From positions 1,305 through 6,505 of the forward strand of contig FR887786.1 in the NCBI GenBank assembly GCA_000432735.1: 5,201 nt of DNA. The letters run 5' to 3'. Below the pieces are notes generated by a model. That model had not been told where the DNA came from and did no database searches. It saw only the letters and a list, made by a program, of their open reading frames with translations. Position numbers and translations under genes: made by a program. Shown piece by piece: positions 1-5,201 of this stretch (position 1 is the stretch's first letter; each line of letters starts with the position of its first letter). The DNA comes from Bacteroides sp. CAG:443. Lineage in GTDB: Bacteria > Bacteroidota > Bacteroidia > Bacteroidales > Bacteroidaceae.

Positions 1-772
1 CGGAAGAGAGTTTTACTATATCGGATACATTGACGAAAAGACTTTTCAATGGATAGAGAAAGATCTCTCTTTTCTGGAGAAAGGGAGTCCGCTTGTCATT
101 GTAATGCACATACCTACCCGACTGACAGAAAAGCAACAGCCTTTCCAGTTCGACTATAATACACTAGCCGACCAGACTGTTAATGCGGAAGCTTTCCATC
201 AACTGATACAAGACCACCCTACCCACATTATATCGGGACACATGCATTACAACCTCAATATATGCTACAACGATCGGCTCATGGAACATAATACAGCGGC
301 AATCTGTGGAACGTGGTGGTGCTCTGATATCTGTCTGGACGGAACTCCACGTGGATATGGCATTTATCAGGTAAACGGCAATCAGCTTACCTGGAAATAC
401 AAATGCATCGGGAAACCGAACAACTATCAGGCAAGAGTCTATCTTCCTGGAGCTTCCCAGGAGTATCCTCAAGCAATAATTGCCAATGTCTGGAACTGGG
501 ATGAACAATGGAAGGTTGAATGGATGGAAGATGGAAAAGTGATGGGAGAAATGACTCAATTTACAGCATTTGACCCGCTGGCTGAAAAAATATGTAATAA
601 GGCTGCCCAGACATATAGCTGGATTGCTCCGGTAAAAACCAATCATCTTTTCAAGGCCATACCTAAAAATCCGCAGGCCCAGATAAGCGTAAAGATAACC
701 GACCGGTTCGGACACGAATATCTGCAACCGGCAGAAGATTTTTCGTCAACCCTTTTACAATTAAATAAATAA
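1..772 (+). CDS. Calcineurin-like metallophosphoesterase, C-terminal part (5' end outside window)
   Basis: The open frame runs in from the left edge (first full codon at base 2) and ends at TAA 770-772, giving 256 visible codons. The ATG at 104 is internal: the reading upstream of it is protein-like (GREFYYIGYIDEKTFQWIEK) and leads straight into the VIVMHIP strand, where His36 of the fragment is the expected metal ligand. A second metal-binding motif, GHMH, lies at fragment residues 79-82 (bases 236-247). The N-terminal ligand motifs (DxH, GDxxD, GNH) must lie upstream of the window. From about residue 105 the chain continues into a roughly 150-residue beta-rich tail, as in Bacteroidetes phosphoesterases with an extra C-terminal domain (MetallophosC type). 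Known members of the superfamily hydrolyse phosphomono- or diesters at a two-metal site; the substrate cannot be read from this fragment. A signal peptide cannot be assessed. The next gene starts 159 bp downstream on the same strand. Confidence 0.88.
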   Translation, partial: GREFYYIGYIDEKTFQWIEKDLSFLEKGSPLVIVMHIPTRLTEKQQPFQFDYNTLADQTVNAEAFHQLIQDHPTHIISGHMHYNLNICYNDRLMEHNTAAICGTWWCSDICLDGTPRGYGIYQVNGNQLTWKYKCIGKPNNYQARVYLPGASQEYPQAIIANVWNWDEQWKVEWMEDGKVMGEMTQFTAFDPLAEKICNKAAQTYSWIAPVKTNHLFKAIPKNPQAQISVKITDRFGHEYLQPAEDFSSTLLQLNK

Positions 773-806
773 AGCATCATAAGTTATATTAAGGTTTTTA
801 TTGATC

Positions 807-846
807 AATGATGGAGGGATAACGCGTAAAAAAGGTATCCATCATT
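807..846. repeat. Inverted repeat / hairpin 1 in the gap before the DUF5009 gene
   Basis: AATGATGGA at 807-815 is perfectly complementary to TCCATCATT at 838-846, a 9-bp stem with a 22-nt loop. It begins 34 bp after the phosphoesterase stop codon. No T-run follows on the plus strand (CATAGAGG comes next), so it is not a canonical intrinsic terminator. It could still mark the 3' end of the upstream transcript or form part of the leader of the next gene. Confidence 0.5.
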
Positions 847-847
847 C

Positions 848-897
848 ATAGAGGCGTCAGTCAGTCACTCTCAATGAGATGAACGCTACGCCTCTAT
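848..897. repeat. Inverted repeat / hairpin 2 in the gap before the DUF5009 gene
   Basis: ATAGAGGCGT at 848-857 is perfectly complementary to ACGCCTCTAT at 888-897, a 10-bp stem. The 30 bases between hold a smaller hairpin: TCTC at 869-872 pairs with GAGA at 876-879 around an AAT loop. Together they could form a two-level stem-loop. It starts one base after hairpin 1 and ends 34 bp before the ATG at 932. No T-run follows, which argues against a terminator. A structured 5' leader or a regulator-binding palindrome are both possible. Confidence 0.55.
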
Positions 898-914
898 ATC
901 TGTAAAATATTCAT

Positions 915-924
915 TAAAACACAT
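915..924 (+). promoter_or_regulatory. A-rich translation-initiation leader of the DUF5009 gene
   Basis: TAAAACACAT lies 7 nt before the ATG at 932. No Shine-Dalgarno-like purine block is present. The identical 10-mer sits 4 nt before the ATG of the downstream GH84 gene. Bacteroidetes commonly start translation from A-rich, SD-less leaders, so this supports the chosen start. A specific regulatory role is not shown. Confidence 0.35.
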
Positions 925-931
925 CATTACC

Positions 932-2335
932 ATGAACCAAAGAGCTTTAGCACTGGACGCCTTGCGAGGATATGCCATTATTACAATGGTATTGTCTGCT
1001 ACCATCATATCCTCTATTTTACCGGGATGGATGAGTCATGCCCAAACACCTCCCCCCGATCACATATTCAATCCCGAGATACCCGGCATTACTTGGGTCG
1101 ACCTGGTTTTTCCTTTTTTCCTTTTCGCTATGGGAGCTGCCTTTCCTTTTTCCATAGGCAGACATGCCGAAAAAGGGAGAAGTAAACTTTTGTTGTCTTA
1201 TGACGCAATCAAAAGAGGAATACAACTGACTTTTTTCGCTATTTTTATCCAACATTTTTATCCTTACGTGCTAAGCTCTCCGCAAGACCTGCGCTCCTGG
1301 CTATTAGCTATCACTTGCTTTATTGTATTGTTCCCTATGTTTATGCGTATTCCGTATAAACTCCCCGAAAAGGTTCATACAGCTATAAAACTGATTGCCT
1401 ATGGCATTGCCATCATTATGCTACTGACCGTACAATATGCCAATGGACGGAGTTTCTCTCTTTATTTCAGTAACATTATCATATTAATACTCGCCAATAT
1501 GGCCATATTCGGCTCGTTACTGTACATCTTCACCATGCATAACCGTTTGTTAAGAATCTGCATTTTGATATTATTGGGTGCCCTGATGATTAGTAAAGAT
1601 ATAGAAGATTCGTGGGTAGAGCATTATTTGACGAGTTCTCCAATCCCCTGGACGTACAAGTTCGAATATCTGGAATATTTGTTCATTGTTATACCTGGAA
1701 GCTTTGCGGGAGAAATACTAAAAAAATGGCTTTCAGAGAGTCATGAAAACACCAATCCGACCAATGCAAAGACAGGACTCATCTTATTAGGAATCTTATT
1801 TTCAGTTATATTCGTCAATTTATATTGCCTCTATAATCGGCTCCTCGAAATAAACATGATTATTACAATCCTGCTACTGGTAACCGGATATTTATTACTT
1901 AAGGGAAAGCCTAAAACAGACGTTCGGTCACTTTGGTATAAACTGTTCGATCTTGGAAGTTTTTTCCTGCTGCTCGGCCTTTTCATTGAACCTTTTCAAG
2001 AAGGTATAAAAAAGGACTATGCCACATTCAGCTATTTCTTTGTTACATCAGGATTAGCTTTCATGGCTCTGATTGCCTTTCATATCATTTGCGACTATTT
2101 TAAATGTGTCCGTTCTACACAATTTCTAATCCAATCCGGCCAAAACCCAATGATTGCTTATGTCGCAACAGATCTTTTAATCTATCCGGTATTAAATATA
2201 ACAGGAATTATGCCTTTACTTAAATATCTCTATACATCTCCCTGGTTGGGATTTCTCCATGGAGTTCTGTTAACCAGTTTAACCGTACTGATTACCATGT
2301 TTTTCACTCGTATCAAATGGTTTTGGAGAACCTGA
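932..2335 (+). CDS. DUF5009 / HGSNAT-like multispanning membrane acyltransferase (NagX-like)
   Basis: This is a 467-residue inner-membrane protein with about 11-13 hydrophobic segments, for example near residues 13-31, 54-73, 96-115, 122-139, 151-168, 179-201, 206-221, 281-300, 307-324, 336-353, 367-388 and 436-458. Family signs are the N-terminal RALALDALRGYAI, TWVDLVFPFFLFAMG at 54-68 (compare the TVADLVFPWFVFIMG region of human heparan-alpha-glucosaminide N-acetyltransferase), and GQNPMIAYV at 403-411 near the C-terminus. Human HGSNAT uses a His just before the DLVFP segment to carry acetyl from cytosolic acetyl-CoA to a terminal glucosamine across the membrane; H36 and H44 here are the candidate equivalents. 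Bacterial relatives (NagX, COG4299) are found with GlcNAc-use genes and have been proposed to take part in uptake or modification, so transport is a real alternative. The start follows an A-rich leader without a Shine-Dalgarno. It ends with tandem in-frame stops TGA TAA (2333-2338). The GH84 gene begins 159 bp downstream. The family call is firm; the reaction is inferred. Confidence 0.85.
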   Translation: MNQRALALDALRGYAIITMVLSATIISSILPGWMSHAQTPPPDHIFNPEIPGITWVDLVFPFFLFAMGAAFPFSIGRHAEKGRSKLLLSYDAIKRGIQLTFFAIFIQHFYPYVLSSPQDLRSWLLAITCFIVLFPMFMRIPYKLPEKVHTAIKLIAYGIAIIMLLTVQYANGRSFSLYFSNIIILILANMAIFGSLLYIFTMHNRLLRICILILLGALMISKDIEDSWVEHYLTSSPIPWTYKFEYLEYLFIVIPGSFAGEILKKWLSESHENTNPTNAKTGLILLGILFSVIFVNLYCLYNRLLEINMIITILLLVTGYLLLKGKPKTDVRSLWYKLFDLGSFFLLLGLFIEPFQEGIKKDYATFSYFFVTSGLAFMALIAFHIICDYFKCVRSTQFLIQSGQNPMIAYVATDLLIYPVLNITGIMPLLKYLYTSPWLGFLHGVLLTSLTVLITMFFTRIKWFWRT

Positions 2336-2467
2336 TAACAAACGAGTTAGCTACCTAGCCTGCCAGATAACGATACAACTATATAAAACGGCTTCTGATC
2401 ATTCTTATAAATCAGTACTTAAGTAAACATTTTGTCCTAAAACAAATGGGAACTAAGATGAAATCGA

Positions 2468-2475
2468 TATCTTTG
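2468..2475 (+). promoter_or_regulatory. Bacteroidetes-type -7 promoter element for the GH84 gene
   Basis: TATCTTTG matches the Bacteroides -7 consensus TAnnTTTG exactly and ends 19 bp before the ATG at 2495, which would give a 5' leader of only about 10-15 nt. No TTTG or TTG is seen at the expected -33 spacing; the nearest TTTG, at 2431-2434, is too far upstream. The strength of the promoter is therefore uncertain, but it implies that the GH84 gene can be transcribed on its own. Confidence 0.6.
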
Positions 2476-2480
2476 TATTG

Positions 2481-2490
2481 TAAAACACAT
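2481..2490 (+). promoter_or_regulatory. A-rich translation-initiation leader of the GH84 gene
   Basis: TAAAACACAT lies 4 nt before the ATG at 2495 and would be nearly the whole untranslated leader if transcription starts about 7 nt after TATCTTTG. It repeats exactly the 10-mer before the DUF5009 gene. No Shine-Dalgarno is present. A second in-frame ATG at 2501 (residue 3) is an equally usable start and would leave the signal peptide intact. Confidence 0.35.
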
Positions 2491-2494
2491 TTAT

Positions 2495-5065
2495 ATGAAA
2501 ATGACATACTATAAAAAATCACTAGTGGCAGGAGCGATATGTGCCTTAGCATGCAGTAACCTCCTCGCACAAGAAGCCGAGTTTGATTTGTCGTCACAAC
2601 GACTGGAAATCCAACAAGTATTGCCTGTTCCTGGAAAGAAGATTGACCATCAGGGAATTATCATCAATCCAACTCCTCACAAACTGACTGTAGACAGAAA
2701 CAACATGCTGGATATGACTTCTGGATTGGTTCTCAAAGACAAACAGGATAAATTTTCGCAGGATCTGGGATTCCTTACTCTTGCTAAAAAAGGAGTGAAA
2801 CTAACTATCGATTTTGGAAAGAAAGCAGCTCTTAAACAAGGAGTGAAAGAAGTTTCCGGAGCATACGCCATGCACATCGATAAAAAAGGAATATCAATCG
2901 TGGGATACGATGAAAGAGGAGCCTTTTACGGTATCCAAACCTTACGCCAGCTTATGGAAAGCCCGATTGCTCAAAACAAGCAATTACCCTATCTGGACAT
3001 CAACGATTATCCAGACCTTCCCAACCGCGGTGTAGTAGAAGGATTTTATGGTACACCATGGTCGCATCAAGTACGTATGTCACTAATTGATTTCTACGGA
3101 AAATTCAAGATGAACACTTACTTGTATGGACCTAAAGATGACCCATTCCATAGCTGTCCGAACTGGCGACTTCCTTATCCGGAAAAAGAAGCTCAGAATA
3201 TCAAAGAACTGGTACAAGCCTGCAAACGGAATCGTGTAGATTTTGTATGGGCCATTCATCCAGGACAAGATATCAAATGGAATGAAGAAGACTATCAGAA
3301 TCTGGTGAACAAATTCAACTGGATGTATGATTTAGGAGTAAGAGATTTTGCTATCTTTTTCGATGATATTTCAGGAGAAGGAACAAATCCCATAAAACAG
3401 ACAGAATTATTAAATCGTCTGACAGATGAATTTGTCAAAGTCAAAGGAGATGTTTCTCCATTGACAGTCTGCCCGACTGACTATTCTAAACTTTGGGCAA
3501 ATCCTACTCCACAAGGAAGTCTGGCTATTTACGGAAACACTCTGAATCCAGACATCAAAATATTCTGGACAGGAGATGTGGTATGTAGTGATTTGACTCC
3601 GGAAACCATGGAATGGATTAATTCACGCATCAAAAGACCCGCATATTATTGGTGGAACTATCCGGTACAAGATTATGTTCGCAATTTCATCTTACAAGGT
3701 CCTGCATACGGACTGGATACTTCACTAACCAAAGATGATGTATGTGGAGTGATAAGTAACCCCATGGAACATGGTGAGGCTTCTAAGCTGGCACTGTATG
3801 GAGTGGCAGACTATGCATGGAATATAGCAAACTATAATCCTATCGACAACTGGGAAAGAGGACTCAATGAATTGGCTCCTGAAGCAAAAGATGCTTACCG
3901 CACATTCGCTATCCATTCCTGTGATACAGAAAACGGTTATCGACGGGATGAATCGTGGGAAACCAAGACCTTCCGGATTGCCAACTGGAATGATGCAGCT
4001 GCTCAGGCTCTAAAAGCTGAATTCGAAAAGATTGAAAAAGTTCCGACCGAAATGGAACAAGGATGTGAGAACAAAGCCTTGTTACAAGAACTCCGTCCCT
4101 GGCTGGTAGAATTCGGTAAATTAGGAACCAGAGGAAAGCACACTATTGAACTCGGTCAAATTTTCCGTAGCGGAAAGAGTGATGCCGATTTCTGGAGCAA
4201 GTACATACAAAACCTGATGAGCAAAGAAGACCGTAAGAACTACGAAGCTCATAAATCGGGTACACTGAAACTGCAACCTTTCTATGAAAATGCCATGGAC
4301 GATATGTCGCATGAATTTTTAAAGAAACTATTAGGCTCAACGCCCAAAGATTATAAAGGTATCGGTTCTTTCGGCAACTCAGGAACAATCTTAACCAAAC
4401 TGATGCTCGATAATGATACGACGACCTTCTATACTTCCGGTATCGGACAAAAGGACGGCGACTGGATTGGAGTAGACTTGAGAGATGTACGTGACGTAAC
4501 AGAAGTATCCATCCTGCAAGGAAGAAATTCTGTCGACGACGTAGACTATTTCGACCATGCTATTTTGGAATGCTCAGCAGATGGCAAAACCTGGACTCCG
4601 CTGATTGGTGAGTTGACTAAACAATATGTAATCAACTGGAAAGGCGATGCCATAAAAGCACGCTATGTACGCCTGAAAAGACTGGATTCCGAACGCAAGA
4701 ACTACGCTTCCGTCCGTTCATTCGATGTAAATCCGCTGTATGCAGAAAACTTAGGATTCAAGCTGGAAGCAGAAAACCCACAACAAGCAGTCTATGCTTT
4801 CGACCAGAACTTGGCAACTTCCTATCAGGTTGCTCAGTCCATTTCCTTTGAAGTACCTCAAGGAGTGAAGGCTTATACCTTATTGATGAATGAGTTATCA
4901 TCTCCTTTGAAAATCAAACAATTCGACAAGAAGGGTAACTTACTATCAGAAACAACCGTTTCATCACCCTACTTCAAGCTTGAACTGACAAACGATAAAG
5001 TAACCAAAGTCAGCCTGGAAGGAAAAGCTGAAATATTCGAAGTTATTGCTGATTCTCAGCAATAA
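2495..5065 (+). CDS. Secreted GH84 beta-N-acetylglucosaminidase (O-GlcNAcase / NagJ-like), multidomain
   Basis: This 856-residue exo-enzyme should remove terminal beta-linked GlcNAc from glycans or glycoproteins by substrate-assisted catalysis. Residues 1-26 form a signal peptide (basic YYKK, hydrophobic core, LLAQ with likely cleavage near 25/26). Residues about 34-170 resemble the GH20b-like N-terminal domain. The catalytic barrel spans about 174-465 and contains VVEGFYGTPW (180-189), GPKDDP (212-217), AIHPGQD (253-259) and FFDDISGEG (288-296). The acid/base pair is D290-D291 (bases 3362-3367). By alignment from memory with the Bacteroides thetaiotaomicron enzyme BtGH84, the substrate-binding residues Y185, K214, Y330, W386, N388, D393 and N422 are all present. 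Residues about 466-615 are a helical region, 623-745 resemble an F5/8 type C (discoidin/CBM32-like) domain with DNDTTTFYTS, and 750-854 form a further beta-rich, possibly degenerate discoidin-like domain. It is longer than BtGH84 (about 737 residues) because of the C-terminal modules. A promoter lies directly upstream and a terminator directly downstream. Hyaluronidase is an older label for this family and is unlikely to be the activity. Confidence 0.93.
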   Translation: MKMTYYKKSLVAGAICALACSNLLAQEAEFDLSSQRLEIQQVLPVPGKKIDHQGIIINPTPHKLTVDRNNMLDMTSGLVLKDKQDKFSQDLGFLTLAKKGVKLTIDFGKKAALKQGVKEVSGAYAMHIDKKGISIVGYDERGAFYGIQTLRQLMESPIAQNKQLPYLDINDYPDLPNRGVVEGFYGTPWSHQVRMSLIDFYGKFKMNTYLYGPKDDPFHSCPNWRLPYPEKEAQNIKELVQACKRNRVDFVWAIHPGQDIKWNEEDYQNLVNKFNWMYDLGVRDFAIFFDDISGEGTNPIKQTELLNRLTDEFVKVKGDVSPLTVCPTDYSKLWANPTPQGSLAIYGNTLNPDIKIFWTGDVVCSDLTPETMEWINSRIKRPAYYWWNYPVQDYVRNFILQGPAYGLDTSLTKDDVCGVISNPMEHGEASKLALYGVADYAWNIANYNPIDNWERGLNELAPEAKDAYRTFAIHSCDTENGYRRDESWETKTFRIANWNDAAAQALKAEFEKIEKVPTEMEQGCENKALLQELRPWLVEFGKLGTRGKHTIELGQIFRSGKSDADFWSKYIQNLMSKEDRKNYEAHKSGTLKLQPFYENAMDDMSHEFLKKLLGSTPKDYKGIGSFGNSGTILTKLMLDNDTTTFYTSGIGQKDGDWIGVDLRDVRDVTEVSILQGRNSVDDVDYFDHAILECSADGKTWTPLIGELTKQYVINWKGDAIKARYVRLKRLDSERKNYASVRSFDVNPLYAENLGFKLEAENPQQAVYAFDQNLATSYQVAQSISFEVPQGVKAYTLLMNELSSPLKIKQFDKKGNLLSETTVSSPYFKLELTNDKVTKVSLEGKAEIFEVIADSQQ

Positions 5066-5092
5066 CTTCTTTGAAAGCTATAAATAAAAAGA

Positions 5093-5140
5093 AAAGGCAT
5101 CATCCTCTTAGAAATACTTGAGGACGATGCCTTTATTTTT
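5093..5140 (+). terminator. Intrinsic terminator after the GH84 gene, probably bidirectional
   Basis: AAAGGCATC at 5093-5101 pairs with GATGCCTTT at 5126-5134. After one A/C mismatch the stem continues with TCCTC (5103-5107 is TCCTC) against GAGGA (5120-5124), closing a 12-nt loop. TTTTT follows at 5136-5140. An A-rich stretch (5082-5095) on the other side would give a U-rich tail on the minus strand, so the same hairpin could end a convergent transcript. It begins 27 bp after the GH84 stop codon. Confidence 0.9.
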
Positions 5141-5155
5141 ACGATTGGAAATAAA

Positions 5156-5201
5156 TTACTTAGGGACATTCAGTAAATAATATAAAATTAGCCAACTAAT
5201 T
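5156..5201 (-). CDS. Probable 3' end of a convergent membrane-protein gene (partial)
   Basis: Reading the minus strand from the right edge gives an open frame ISWLILYYLLNVPK followed by TAA (bases 5158-5156). The tail is strongly hydrophobic, like a last membrane segment with a short polar end, and it stops 22 bp short of a terminator that could work in both directions. Only 14 full codons are visible, so this could be a chance open frame. The family cannot be named. Confidence 0.4.
   Translation of the reverse strand, partial: ISWLILYYLLNVPK

Noticed and set aside
104..106. ATG at 104 as the start of the phosphoesterase
   Set aside because: The frame stays open to the left edge with protein-like sequence, and the His right after this Met is a core metal ligand, so the start must be upstream of the window.
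164..727. 187-codon open frame on the minus strand
   Set aside because: It lies fully opposite the metallophosphoesterase, whose metal-binding motifs make the plus-strand reading certain; the minus-strand product matches nothing recognisable.
807..897. Invertible promoter or recombination site bounded by inverted repeats
   Set aside because: The repeats are short, each pair is close together, and no promoter-like sequence lies between the arms; no invertase gene is visible in the window.
895..902. TATATCTG as a -7 promoter element for the DUF5009 gene
   Set aside because: It has one mismatch to TAnnTTTG, overlaps the arm of hairpin 2 and has no TTG-type -33 partner, so it is too weak to annotate.
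2395..2415. Small inverted repeat CTGAT...ATCAG as a terminator after the DUF5009 gene
   Set aside because: The 5-bp AT-rich stem with an 11-nt loop and no T-run is not distinguishable from chance.
2546..2556. Lipoprotein signal at Cys20 of the GH84 protein
   Set aside because: The residues before Cys20 are A-L-A, lacking the usual Leu at -3, and the Ser-Asn that follows is not an acidic surface-export signal. A standard signal peptidase I site near LLAQ fits better, though a lipoprotein is not fully excluded.

Overview
The window looks like chromosomal DNA from a gut Bacteroidales bacterium, most likely Bacteroides or a close relative. Three things point there: the protein families and their strong resemblance to Bacteroides glycan-degrading enzymes, the absence of Shine-Dalgarno sequences before either complete gene, and an exact match to the Bacteroidetes -7 promoter element (TAnnTTTG) just before the last large gene. 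I saw no mobile element, CRISPR array, tRNA or rRNA.

Layout, left to right. (1) Bases 1-772 hold the 3' part of a calcineurin-like metallophosphoesterase whose start lies outside the window. (2) Bases 773-931 are a gap containing two consecutive inverted repeats (807-846 and 848-897), neither followed by a T-run. (3) Bases 932-2335 encode a polytopic membrane protein of the DUF5009 / heparan-alpha-glucosaminide N-acetyltransferase-like (NagX-like) group. (4) Bases 2336-2494 are a second gap with a probable promoter at 2468-2475. (5) Bases 2495-5065 encode a secreted multidomain GH84 beta-N-acetylglucosaminidase with an intact Asp-Asp catalytic pair. (6) A strong hairpin terminator lies at 5093-5140. 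(7) At the right edge, the minus strand reads as a short hydrophobic C-terminal tail ending at 5156, probably a convergent membrane-protein gene sharing that terminator.

The three plus-strand genes are separated by two gaps of 159 bp each, so they need not form one operon; the GH84 gene appears to have its own promoter. Functionally, the membrane protein and the GH84 enzyme both point to amino-sugar (GlcNAc) glycan use: the enzyme would release terminal beta-GlcNAc in the periplasm or outside the cell, and the membrane protein would act on, or move, the amino sugar at the inner membrane. That link is inference from family and position. The phosphoesterase has no obvious role in the same pathway. 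Overall this is a fairly ordinary glycan-use region. The points most worth a second look are the tandem hairpins before the membrane protein and the pairing of an acetyltransferase-like membrane protein with an enzyme whose mechanism needs the N-acetyl group.
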